From Bradyrhizobium neotropicale (GTDB lineage: Bacteria > Pseudomonadota > Alphaproteobacteria > Rhizobiales > Xanthobacteraceae): a stretch of DNA of 64,000 nucleotides. The stretch spans positions 129,297 through 193,296 of the forward strand of contig NZ_LSEF01000025.1 of the NCBI RefSeq assembly GCF_001641695.1. The letters run 5' to 3'. The position numbers and the translations under genes are program-made. This document shows positions 37,201 to 44,978 of this stretch, one piece after another (position 1 is the stretch's first letter; each line of letters starts with the position of its first letter). Under the pieces are notes generated by a model. The model had not been told where the DNA came from, searched no databases, and was given only the letters and a program-made list of their open reading frames with translations.

Positions 37201-37376
37201 ACACCATCGTCGGCGGCCTGATGCTCTCGCAAATCCTGACGCTCTACACGACGCCTGTGGTCTATCTCTATCTCGACAGGCTCGGCGCGTGGTTCACCAG
37301 GCCGCGGGCGGCCGGGCCATCCGGCCCGTCCACGGCCGCACCAGACACGAGGTTAAGTCATGAGTCCGCTCGATAG
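34236..37376 (+). CDS. RND multidrug efflux transporter (MdtB/MdtC-like)
   Basis: The 1046-residue inner-membrane pump has twelve expected helices with two large periplasmic loops. It starts with FILRPIATALLMAGLLLCGL and carries the proton-relay aspartates Asp401-Asp402 in VGFVVDDAVVVIENIVRH, plus the usual GGVPLMLGTGTGSELRQPLG near the end. E. coli uses MdtB and MdtC together, while here a single pump gene follows the adaptor, so it probably forms a homotrimer. The gene overlaps the thioesterase gene by 17 bp. Confidence 0.95.
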   Translation: MNLSAPFILRPIATALLMAGLLLCGLAAYPLLPVGALPNVNYPTIQISAQLPGADPETIASSVATPLEQQLSQIPGVTQLTSSSALGVAQLTIQFELSRTVDSAAVDVLSAINAASPFLPQNIPYPPTIRKVNPAETPIMLLALTSDSLPLTTVDAYAENILLPKISQIPGVGLVGIGGQQKPAIRVRVNPQALAARGIGLEDVRSVIAGANVDLPKGTLNSPRVTYTLNTNDQLLKPSAYEALIIAYRNGSPVRIRDIGTAIEAPENDLLEGWYGKQPAIVLAIQRVPGANVIQTVDRIKTLLPTLQASVPPAIKVAIAADRTATIRAAVSDVQFTLMLTVALVVMVIFLFLRNFWATIIPAVTVPLSLIGTFAVLYVLGYSLDNLSLMALSIAVGFVVDDAVVVIENIVRHLEQGMTPMQAALKGSSEIGFTIVSITLSLIAVFIPLFLMGGYVGKLFQEFAITITASLLLSLIISLTLTPMMCARLLKDDSRTKHGRLYLLFERGFDALLALYARGLRVVLRHRFVTLIVMLSTIAVTGYLYVIIPKGFFPQQDTGQIVGITEAAQDISFPAMSERQQAIVGILLKDPAIQSVASYIGPGGPTATLNQGRIFIVLKPKPERKASADQIINRLRPQLAHIQGITLYMQSAQDITIGARLSKTQYQYTLTDADSDELAHWSAIFLEKLRALDIITDVATDQANAGPRLDVTVDREVASSFGILPTTIDNTLDDAFGQRIVSTMFTSLNQYHVVMEVDPKFQYGPEALKDIYLNSATGQQVPLSTLVHSVIKPAPILINHQGLFPSVTISFNLRSGAALGDAVAAVQKIEKDTGKPASLATSFQGNAQAFQSSLSGTPLLIGAALIVIYIILGVLYESLIHPITILSTLPSAGIGALLMLLAVHMDLSVIAIIGIILLIGIVKKNGIMLVDFALEVQRQHGLSPQEAIYQACTLRFRPILMTTMAALLGGVPLMLGTGTGSELRQPLGYTIVGGLMLSQILTLYTTPVVYLYLDRLGAWFTRPRAAGPSGPSTAAPDTRLSHESAR

Positions 37377-37863
37377 CGTGACCGTCGGCATGACGGCGGA
37401 AAAGCGTCTGACCGTCACGCCCGAGATGACGGTCGGCCATGTGGTGCCGGGCATGCCGGGGGTCTACGGCACGCCGATGATGATCCTGCACATGGAAATG
37501 GCCGCGGGATCAACGATCCAGCCATCCTTGCCGGCCGGATTTGTCAGCGTCGGCATGATGGTGAACGTCCGCCATCTCGCGGCGACGCCGGTTGGCCGCA
37601 TGGTGCGTGCGGTTGCTCGGATCGTCGAGATCGAGGCGAAGAGCGTCGTGTTCGAGGTCGAGGCCTGGGACGGCACCCGCAAGATCGGCGACGGCACCCA
37701 TCGCCGCGGCATCGTCAACGTCGCAGAGTTCGAGAAACGGTTCGGCGTAACGCGGCCTGCGGAGCTGATGCGTTCTCAACGCCCTGAGGGGATGACGGTC
37801 CGGGTGAAAGACGCGTCCCTTCTTCATCCGGAGTCTGCCGACTGCCGTGACGACGCCCGATGA
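37360..37863 (+). CDS. Hot-dog thioesterase, fluoroacetyl-CoA thioesterase (FlK)-like
   Basis: The 167-residue protein fits the FlK-type hot-dog family: MPGVYGTPMMILHMEMAAG with the candidate catalytic Thr and Glu, then VNVRHLAATPVGR with the candidate His, and WDGTRKIGDGTHRRGIVNV. Such enzymes hydrolyse short or toxic acyl-CoAs. The start lies 17 bp inside the RND gene, so translation of pump and thioesterase is coupled. This suggests the pump exports a carboxylic acid that the enzyme frees from CoA. The last 40 residues are unlike the family. Confidence 0.8.
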   Translation: MSPLDSVTVGMTAEKRLTVTPEMTVGHVVPGMPGVYGTPMMILHMEMAAGSTIQPSLPAGFVSVGMMVNVRHLAATPVGRMVRAVARIVEIEAKSVVFEVEAWDGTRKIGDGTHRRGIVNVAEFEKRFGVTRPAELMRSQRPEGMTVRVKDASLLHPESADCRDDAR

Positions 37864-38398
37864 TCGCAGGTTGCCGGTGTTTTGCCCGACGTGTCAAACG
37901 ATTTGGCTGAGGCGTCAAAACGGTTTGGCTGAGCGCTGCGTCGTGTCGGCAGCCTCGCGCTACTTTGCATGGGGTTGTTTTTCAGATTTTTGGTTGGCTG
38001 GCCGAACCGCTCCGACTTTCCGGCCCTCTCACCAGCCTGCGACTACAGCCGCGTTTGGGATCGAAGCCGCGACAATCTGGCCTTCGGTGACGCCGCCGTG
38101 CGTTTTGACAAAAGCTCCACGAAAGCAAAAGACTCTTATTCCGCAACGCGGTAGACCGCACGCACTTCGTGCTCAATGCTCCGAGCAACTGGACTCGGAA
38201 AAGCGATCTGATGGTCAACGCGTATCTCTCGAACCTGTCTCATCGGCTGACCCAGCCCGGATTCGCCTGTGGAGGCCGGGAGCCCCTGACGGGCCGCCGC
38301 ATGGGGACGATCTGTCCAGTGTCCGCGCCGGGTAACGATCTCACGATCCCGGTCCAGTTGGACCGAGCAAAATCGTCCGATCGTCCGCAGTATGCTCC
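37864..38398. other. Intergenic region with a short direct repeat and an inverted repeat
   Basis: The 535 bp show no supported gene. At 37891-37933 a 21/22-bp segment of the form GTCAAA(A)CG(A/G)TTTGGCTGAG occurs twice in tandem. At 38350-38365, 33 bp before the kinase start, is the inverted repeat CGGTCCAgtTGGACCG, a candidate operator. The rest is lower in GC than neighbouring genes, with T-rich runs around 37975-38000. Confidence 0.45.
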
Positions 38399-40102
38399 AT
38401 GACGGCCGAGTGTCAGCGATCGAACACGCCGCCCGAACGCCTGGATGACTTTCGTCTGCTACAGTCCAAGCGATGGTGGCACCGCCTGCAGCCGGTCCAA
38501 GCCGAACATCGGAACACTCGCGTCCTCGCTCATGCCGCTCTCTGCGCCGCGGGAAGCGCTGCGCTGACCCTGCTGTCGTTCGCCTGCTTCCTGCTCGGAT
38601 TCAACTTCACCACCACCGCCTTTGCCCTCCTCATCGTCATTGTCCTGTTGTCGCTGCTCGACAGTCTGGTGTCGTCGGTGATCTTTTCCGCTGTCGCGGT
38701 CGGCTGGCTCGCCTTCCTTTTCATCGATCCCATCTATTCGCTTGCGGTCGGCGGCCTCCAGGACATCGTCACCTTGGCCACCTTTCTGATCACGTCGCTG
38801 ACAATCGTCGGCCTGGTCAGGCGCCTGCACAGCCTAGAGCGCGAGCAGTTGGCCGCCGCGGCCAGGGATATCACCGCCCAGAAGAAGGCCCACGCCGAAC
38901 TGGAACGGAGCGAGCTGCGCTATCGCCAGCTGTTCAGCCGAATGCCGATCGCGCTCCGGCAGCTCGACGCCAGCCGGCTGGTGGTACTGTTCCGAAAGTT
39001 GCGCGCGGAAGGGATCGAGGATCTCGGCAGCTATTTCGACAGCCATCCCGATTTCCTCCAGACCTGCATGGAGGCGCTCACGTTTCAAGAGGCCAACGAA
39101 CGCGCGGTTCAGATGTTCGGCGGCGGCTATGCCGGACGTTCCATGGCCGACACCTGGAGGGAGCGGCCGGATACTTTCCGTCGGGCCATGGAGTCCCGCT
39201 TTCGCGGTGAGACGAACTTCGAGGAAGAGACCAGGATGGTCACGTGGGACGACCGCGTCCTCGACGTTCTCTTCACGACGGCGCGCGTCGGTCCCATCAA
39301 TGATCTCGAATTGAGCCTCGTCGGCACGATCGACATTTCGCAACGTGTTCGCGCCCAGGAAAGGCTCCAGCAGGTGCAGGCGGAGTTCGCGCATGCGGCT
39401 CGGGTCTCCGTGCTTGGCGAGCTCACCGCTTCCATCGCCCACGAGATCAACCAGCCGCTGGCCGCCATCGCGACCAATGCCGCAGCCGGGCTGCGCTGGC
39501 TGAACAGGCCCAATCCCGACATGGAGGAGGCGCGCGGCGTGATCGAAAACATGGCTGCGGATGCCAAGCGTGCCGCGAACATCGTGGCGCGCGTCCACGG
39601 CATGGCCACCAGGAGGGCGCCGGAGCGGATCCTGCTGTCGCTTGACGACGTCATTCGGGAAGCCCAGCACTTCCTTCAACATGAGATGGAATCCCGCGCG
39701 GTCACGATCCAGCATCATTCCGATCCGGCGGTACCGCGGCTGCTCGGCGACCGCACCCAGCTCCAGCAGGTGATCGTCAACCTTGCAATCAACGCCATGC
39801 AGGCCATGACGCAGGCCGGCAGCGAAGATCGCAGGATCGTCATCAGCACGGTCACTCTGGACCGGGGCACCTTATGCTGCTCCGTGGAGGACAGCGGACC
39901 CGGCATCGGCGCCGAACATGTCGGCCGGCTCTTCGAGAGCTTCTTCACGACCAAGGAAAGCGGCATGGGCATGGGACTGCCGATCTGCCGGTCCATCGTC
40001 GAAGCGCATGGCGGCCGGATCCAAGCCGATGGCAACGGCCCAGGTGGAGGCGCCCGCTTCTGGTTTACGCTGCCGATCTCGAGCACGGCGCATACGGCCT
40101 GA
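38399..40102 (+). CDS. Orphan membrane sensor histidine kinase (DUF4118-like + PAS)
   Basis: The 567-residue protein has four closely spaced membrane helices (ALTLLSFACFLLGFNFTTTA, FALLIVIVLLSLLDSLVSSV, VGWLAFLFIDPIYSLAVGGL and following) like the KdpD-type DUF4118 domain. Next comes a PAS-like region (SELRYRQLFSRMPIALRQLD). The kinase core has His348 in SIAHEINQPLAAIATNAAAG, N-box VNLAINAMQAM and GSGMGMGLPICR-like G boxes. Its core is close to that of the kinase at 21760, but no response regulator lies beside it. It converges on the molybdoenzyme gene. Confidence 0.88.
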   Translation: MTAECQRSNTPPERLDDFRLLQSKRWWHRLQPVQAEHRNTRVLAHAALCAAGSAALTLLSFACFLLGFNFTTTAFALLIVIVLLSLLDSLVSSVIFSAVAVGWLAFLFIDPIYSLAVGGLQDIVTLATFLITSLTIVGLVRRLHSLEREQLAAAARDITAQKKAHAELERSELRYRQLFSRMPIALRQLDASRLVVLFRKLRAEGIEDLGSYFDSHPDFLQTCMEALTFQEANERAVQMFGGGYAGRSMADTWRERPDTFRRAMESRFRGETNFEEETRMVTWDDRVLDVLFTTARVGPINDLELSLVGTIDISQRVRAQERLQQVQAEFAHAARVSVLGELTASIAHEINQPLAAIATNAAAGLRWLNRPNPDMEEARGVIENMAADAKRAANIVARVHGMATRRAPERILLSLDDVIREAQHFLQHEMESRAVTIQHHSDPAVPRLLGDRTQLQQVIVNLAINAMQAMTQAGSEDRRIVISTVTLDRGTLCCSVEDSGPGIGAEHVGRLFESFFTTKESGMGMGLPICRSIVEAHGGRIQADGNGPGGGARFWFTLPISSTAHTA

Positions 40103-40137
40103 TCCGGCTCGTCGCTGGTCGAGATCGGTTGGCGACT

Positions 40138-42441
40138 CTATTCCTCGATCGCGGACTCGGAGGCGCTCGCGCGCACCAGGCGGATCGGAACGCCCTTGAA
40201 TGACGGCGTGAAGCTCATGGGGTCGCGGGCATAGAGCGGCACCAGCGGATTGGTCTCCGGATAATAGGCCGCGCAGCAGCCGGTCGGAAAGGAATAGCCG
40301 ACCACGCGGAAGTTGCGCACGATCCGCTCGACGCCGTCGGTCGATTCCGTGATCAGATCCACGCGATCCCCTTCGGCAAGGCCGCGCTTCTTCATCTCGT
40401 ATTCGTTGAGGAACACCACGTCACGCTGGCCGAACACACCGCGATAGCGGTCCGACATCGAATAGAGCGTGGTGTTGTACTGATCGTGGCTGCGTATCGT
40501 GCTGAGCCACAGGAAATCGGGATCGCACTGCGGCGGGTCCTCTCCGCAGCCCTCGAATACCAGAAAATTGGCCTTGCCGGACGGTGTCGCCCAGATCCGC
40601 TCCCGCGCGGTCGAGGTCAGATGGAAGCCACCGGGAACGCGGATGCGTGCGTTGTAGCCCTGGAAGATGGGGAAGACCGCCTCGATCGCATCACGGATGC
40701 GATCGTAATCGGCAACGAACCCGTCCCAGTCGACCACCGTGCGGTCGCAGAGCGTCGCCTTGGCGACACCGGCAATGATCGCCACCTCGCTGAGGAGATG
40801 CTCCGATGCCGGCTTGTTGCGACCGCCCGAGGCATGGACCATGGACATCGAGTCTTCCACCGTGACGGATTGCGGCCCCGCCGCCTGGACGTCGATTTCG
40901 GTGCGGCCGAGGCACGGCAGGATCAGGGCGGCACGGCCATGGATCAGATGGCTGCGGTTGAGCTTGGTCGAGACATGGACGGTCAGATCGAGCTCGCGCA
41001 ACGCAGCCTGCGTCGCCTGCCAGTCGGGGATTGCGGCCGCAAAATTGCCGCCCACAGCGAAGAAGACCTTCACCTCGCCGCGGATCATCGCCTCCAATGC
41101 GGTCACGACGTTATGTCCTGGCGCTGATGGCGGCTTGAATCCGAAATGCTGTTCCAGGCGCTCGAGGAACTCCGCGTTGGGGACCTCGGTGATGCCGACG
41201 GTGCGGTCGCCCTGCACGTTGGAGTGGCCACGAACCGGGCAGACGCCGGCGCCCTCACGTCCCACATTGCCCCGCAACAGGGCCAGATTGGCGATCTGCT
41301 GCACGTTGTGCGCACCGCGCTGGTGCTGGGTGATGCCCATGCCGTAGACGAAGATGGCGCGTTCCGCCTTCATGTAGGCATTGGCCGCGTATTCCATGTC
41401 CTCGCGCGTCAGGCCCGACTGACGCTCGATGTCCGGCCACGCCGTGAGGTTGAGATCGTCGATCAGCGCTTCGATCCCGACTGTGTGCCCGCGGATGAAA
41501 TCCCAGTCCAGGATCTCCGGCTGCTCGGCGGCACGCGCGGCCTCGTCAGTTTCCACCAGGAGCTTCATGATCCCCTTCAAGACCGCGACGTCGCCGCCGA
41601 TCCGCACTTGGAAGAGTTTCGAGCTGATCGTCGTCGAGCTCAGCGTGATCATCTCGAGGGGGCTCTGCGGTGCCTGGAAGCGTTCCAGCGCACGCTCGCG
41701 GAACGGATTGATGGAGATGATCGAGGCGCCGCGGCGCGCCGCATTGCGCAGGCTCGTCATCATCCGCGGGCTGTTGGTGCCGGGATTCTGACCGAAGATG
41801 AAGATGCAGTCGGCCTTGTCGAAATCCTCGAGCAGCACCGTGCCCTTGCCGACGCCGATCGAATGCGGCAGGCCGACACTGGTCGCCTCATGGCACATGT
41901 TCGAGCAATCCGGAAAATTGTTGGTGCCGTATTCGCGCACGAAGAGCTGATAGAGAAAGGCGGCCTCGTTCGAGGTCCGCCCGGACGTGTAGAAATCCGC
42001 CATGTTCGGGTCCGGCAGGGCCCTGAGCTGGCGGCCGATCATGTCGAACGCATCGCTCCACTGCACAGGAAGATAGCGGTCGGAGGCAGCATCGTAGGCC
42101 ATCGGATGCGTGAGCCGCCCGACCATCTCGAGATCATAGTCGCTCCAGCTCGCAAGTTCCGTGACTGTATGCTCGGCAAAGAACTCGGGCGTGCACCGTT
42201 TAGAGGTCGCTTCCCAGGCAATTGCCTTGCCGCCATTCTCGCAGAACTCGAATGACGAGGTGTGCTTCGGATCGGGCCAGGCGCAGCCGGGGCAATCGAA
42301 TCCCTGCGGCTGATTCATCCGGCTCAGCGTCGCCGCGCCCTTCACCGGCACCCGCTGCACCAGCAGGGCCTCGCTCAGCGCCTTGAGGGCACCCCAGCCG
42401 CCGGCGGGCTCATGATAGGGACGAACCGATTTCCTGGTCAT
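40138..42441 (-). CDS. YdeP/FdhF-family molybdopterin oxidoreductase (formate dehydrogenase-like)
   Basis: The 767-residue cytoplasmic enzyme matches the FdhF/YdeP group: FDCPGCAWPDPKHTSSFEFC near residue 48, IFGQNPGTNSPRMMTSLRNA, YGMGITQHQRGAHNVQQIAN and the C-terminal molybdopterin-binding domain with STIRSHDQYNTTLYSMSDRY. In the active-site region NMCHEATSVGL offers a cysteine as Mo ligand. Only part of the usual iron-sulphur cysteine set is present. YdeP homologues are linked to acid resistance and presumed to oxidise formate. FdhD, needed to sulphurate such enzymes, is encoded at 50764. The oxalate decarboxylase gene diverges from it. Confidence 0.88.
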   Translation of the reverse strand: MTRKSVRPYHEPAGGWGALKALSEALLVQRVPVKGAATLSRMNQPQGFDCPGCAWPDPKHTSSFEFCENGGKAIAWEATSKRCTPEFFAEHTVTELASWSDYDLEMVGRLTHPMAYDAASDRYLPVQWSDAFDMIGRQLRALPDPNMADFYTSGRTSNEAAFLYQLFVREYGTNNFPDCSNMCHEATSVGLPHSIGVGKGTVLLEDFDKADCIFIFGQNPGTNSPRMMTSLRNAARRGASIISINPFRERALERFQAPQSPLEMITLSSTTISSKLFQVRIGGDVAVLKGIMKLLVETDEAARAAEQPEILDWDFIRGHTVGIEALIDDLNLTAWPDIERQSGLTREDMEYAANAYMKAERAIFVYGMGITQHQRGAHNVQQIANLALLRGNVGREGAGVCPVRGHSNVQGDRTVGITEVPNAEFLERLEQHFGFKPPSAPGHNVVTALEAMIRGEVKVFFAVGGNFAAAIPDWQATQAALRELDLTVHVSTKLNRSHLIHGRAALILPCLGRTEIDVQAAGPQSVTVEDSMSMVHASGGRNKPASEHLLSEVAIIAGVAKATLCDRTVVDWDGFVADYDRIRDAIEAVFPIFQGYNARIRVPGGFHLTSTARERIWATPSGKANFLVFEGCGEDPPQCDPDFLWLSTIRSHDQYNTTLYSMSDRYRGVFGQRDVVFLNEYEMKKRGLAEGDRVDLITESTDGVERIVRNFRVVGYSFPTGCCAAYYPETNPLVPLYARDPMSFTPSFKGVPIRLVRASASESAIEE

Positions 42442-42699
42442 CTGAGAGGTCTCTCGATGTGACGATCCTCATGCCAGTTAAGGACGCCCGCGCCGGACTA
42501 GTCTTTTCAAATCGGATTTCGAATTTCTCAATTGCACAGCTTCCCCCCGGTGCAATCGCGAGGGCCCCGCCGAAGTCGGTAGTGCATTCCGGAAAAAGGA
42601 TCGCCGTTCGCGGAAGCTGCGTCCACAGGGCGAAACTAGGCTAGTCTCGTGGAGCCTCGCCGCGATGAAGGCTCGAGATGCATTTCAGGAGCGACCAAC
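42442..42699. promoter_or_regulatory. Divergent promoter region, molybdoenzyme / oxalate decarboxylase
   Basis: In these 258 bp two CTAG-centred palindromes occur: GACTAGTC at 42496-42503 and ACTAGgCTAGT at 42635-42645, the latter 55 bp before the decarboxylase start. CTAG is generally rare in bacterial DNA, and the pairing suggests a shared regulator for both genes. Confidence 0.4.
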
Positions 42700-43947
42700 A
42701 TGTTTTCACGACGTGAATTGCTGGCTATGTCGGCGGCAGGCGCCGCCATGGTCAGCTCCAGCGCGCAAGCCGCAACCTTCGGCAATCCGGATGAGCCGCC
42801 GCAGGGCGCGATCAATGCCAAGAGCCCCGGAAGCCTGAGCGATCCCGGGCCGCAAAATCCGGCCCTGGCGAAGCAGTTTCCCTCGGCACAAGAGCCGCCG
42901 GCGACGGACGTCGGCGGCTTGCAGATGAACTGGGCCTCGTTCAACAACGCGCCCAGGCGCATTCAGAACGGCGGATGGGCCCGCCAGGTCACGGTCGAGG
43001 ATTTCGCGATCTCGAAGGAGATCTCCGGCGTCAATATGAGGCTGTCTGCCGGTGGCATCCGCGAGCTGCATTGGCATCAGGCGGCCGAATGGGCGATCAT
43101 GACCTACGGCAACTGCCGCATCACGGTGCTCGACGTCCAGGGCCGCCCCTATGTGGCCGACCTCAAGGCCGGCGACCTCTGGTTCTTTCCGTCGGGTGCG
43201 CCGCATTCCCTGCAAGGACTGGGTCCCGACGGCTGCGAGTTCGTGATCTGCTTCGACGACGGTCACGCCAACGAGTTCAACACCCTGCTGGTGACGGACT
43301 GGTTCGCCCACACGCCTCCGGAGGTGCTGGCCAGGAATTTCGGAGTGCCGGCCGAAACCTTCGCCAATATTCCCTTGCACGATCGATGGATCTTCCAGGG
43401 CACGGTACCCGGCGATCTCGCCGCAGATCGCGCCGCCATTGCCAAACATGCCGAGGCACCGCCCTACCCGTTCGTTTACTCGCTGGGCAGCTCGGCTCCC
43501 GTGAAGGAGAGTTCGGCGGGAAGCATCCGCGTCGCGGACAGCACCAACTTCAAGGTGGCGACCACGGTTGCGGCCGCGCTGGTGACGATGCCTCCGGGCG
43601 CCGTCCGGGAGATGCACTGGCATCCGAACGCGGATGAGTGGCAGTACTATATCAAAGGCAAGGCGCGGATGACGGTGTTCGATACGGGGCCCAACGCGCG
43701 AACGACGGATTTTTCCGCGGGCGATATCGGCTATGTCCCGCGCAATCTCGGACATTACGTCGAGAACGTCGGCGATACCGACGTACAGTTCGTCGGTGTA
43801 TTCCGCGCGCCGCGTTACGAGGAGGTATCGCTCTCCAATTGGCTTGCGCACACACCGCCCGCACTGGTCGCCCAGCACCTCAATATCGATGAGAAGGTGA
43901 TCGCCCAGTGGCCGGACACCAGTCCAGGCATCATGCCGAAATCCTGA
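42700..43947 (+). CDS. oxdC: Oxalate decarboxylase, exported bicupin
   Basis: The 415-residue protein carries a twin-arginine type signal (FSRRELLAMSAAGAAMVSSS). It has two cupin domains with complete Mn-site residues: His124, His126, Glu130 and His169 in the first, and His306, His308, Glu313 and His352 in the second. The lid loop at 191-195 reads NEFNT where Bacillus OxdC has SENST, so the key Glu (Glu192 here) is kept, favouring decarboxylation of oxalate to formate and CO2 over oxidation. AGGAGCGACC precedes the ATG at 42700. Periplasmic location differs from the cytosolic Bacillus enzyme. The divergent YdeP-type enzyme could use the formate. Confidence 0.92.
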   Translation: MFSRRELLAMSAAGAAMVSSSAQAATFGNPDEPPQGAINAKSPGSLSDPGPQNPALAKQFPSAQEPPATDVGGLQMNWASFNNAPRRIQNGGWARQVTVEDFAISKEISGVNMRLSAGGIRELHWHQAAEWAIMTYGNCRITVLDVQGRPYVADLKAGDLWFFPSGAPHSLQGLGPDGCEFVICFDDGHANEFNTLLVTDWFAHTPPEVLARNFGVPAETFANIPLHDRWIFQGTVPGDLAADRAAIAKHAEAPPYPFVYSLGSSAPVKESSAGSIRVADSTNFKVATTVAAALVTMPPGAVREMHWHPNADEWQYYIKGKARMTVFDTGPNARTTDFSAGDIGYVPRNLGHYVENVGDTDVQFVGVFRAPRYEEVSLSNWLAHTPPALVAQHLNIDEKVIAQWPDTSPGIMPKS

Positions 43948-43952
43948 ACGAC

Positions 43953-43976
43953 AAAGGCGCCGAAACCGGCGCCTTT
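43953..43976 (+). terminator. Rho-independent terminator after oxalate decarboxylase
   Basis: The perfect 9-bp stem AAAGGCGCC / GGCGCCTTT with a 6-nt loop is followed by CTTTTG, 5 bp after the stop codon, in the short gap to the convergent cydB gene. Confidence 0.85.
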
Positions 43977-43985
43977 CTTTTGCCG

Positions 43986-44978
43986 TCAGTAGCGAGCCGT
44001 TTCCGACTCGAACTTGCCCCGGAAGACGCGGAAGCCGATCGCGACGTAGGCCAGCATGAGCGGGAAGATGAACAGGCCTTCTCCCCAGAACATGAAGGCA
44101 AGGCTGGCATGAGGCGCGGCGGCTTCATCGATCGTGATGGCGAAGGGCACCATGTAGGGCCAGAACGAAAGAGCCAGCGTGCCGAACGCTGATACGAAGA
44201 TCAACGAGACCATGTGGAACGGCCAATAGTCGTCATGCCGCAGGATGCTCGAGGCGAGCATGCAGGCGGCGCCGGCGCCGATCGCAGGAAAGAGGAACAG
44301 ATAGGGCCGCTCGATCCAGCGCTGCAGGATCGGCAGGTGCTGGATCAGCGCGTGGCTGAAGACGAGGATCAGGAACAGGAGCACCCCGGTTGCCAGCACG
44401 GGAATTTGGCTTCGCGCCAGGTCGCGAACAGCGCCCCCGCGCTTTCTCACCAGCCAGCACGCCCCGAGCAGCGCGTAGCCGAGGCAAAGACCGACACCGC
44501 ACAGGACCGAGAACACGCTCAGCCAGCCGAGCACCCCGCCGGTATATTGGCCATCCACGACCGGCAGGCCCTGCACGAGCGCGCCGACCATCACACCCTG
44601 CATGAAGCTCGCGACCAGGGAGCCGAGGCCGAAGCTGAGATCCCAGACCCAGCGCGAGCGCTGCGACTTCGAGCGGAATTCGAATGCGACCCCGCGCAGG
44701 ATCAATCCCAGCAACATGAAGATGACCGGAAGGTAGAAGGCCGAGAGCACCGTCGCATACACGACCGGAAATGCACCCCACAGGATCACACCGGTCACCA
44801 CGAGCCAGGTCTCGTTGCCATCCCAGAACGGCGCGATCGCGCCCAGCATGGCCTGCCGCCGCTGCTCGCTGTTCGGCAGCAGGAACAAAATTCCGACGCC
44901 GAGATCGAAGCCATCGAGCAGGAGATAGATCAGGATGCTGATCGCCAGCAGAGCCACCCAGAACGTCACCATGGTCAT
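43986..44978 (-). CDS. cydB: Cytochrome bd-type quinol oxidase subunit II
   Basis: The 330-residue membrane protein has the CydB pattern: LLLDGFDLGVGILFLLP, GAIAPFWDGNETWLVVTGVI and LWGAFPVVYATVLSAFYLPV, with eight to nine helices in all. With CydA it forms the bd oxidase that oxidises quinol and reduces oxygen to water, with low sensitivity to nitric oxide and peroxide. The annotated ATG overlaps the cydA stop. AGGAGA directly abuts this ATG, so the ATG two codons later (44972) may be the true start. No CydX-like gene was seen downstream. Confidence 0.95.
   Translation of the reverse strand: MTMVTFWVALLAISILIYLLLDGFDLGVGILFLLPNSEQRRQAMLGAIAPFWDGNETWLVVTGVILWGAFPVVYATVLSAFYLPVIFMLLGLILRGVAFEFRSKSQRSRWVWDLSFGLGSLVASFMQGVMVGALVQGLPVVDGQYTGGVLGWLSVFSVLCGVGLCLGYALLGACWLVRKRGGAVRDLARSQIPVLATGVLLFLILVFSHALIQHLPILQRWIERPYLFLFPAIGAGAACMLASSILRHDDYWPFHMVSLIFVSAFGTLALSFWPYMVPFAITIDEAAAPHASLAFMFWGEGLFIFPLMLAYVAIGFRVFRGKFESETARY

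Noticed and set aside
41146..42255. 369-codon plus-strand frame opposite the molybdoenzyme gene
   Set aside because: Arginine/aspartate-rich shadow with no motif, whereas the minus strand shows complete YdeP-family signatures.
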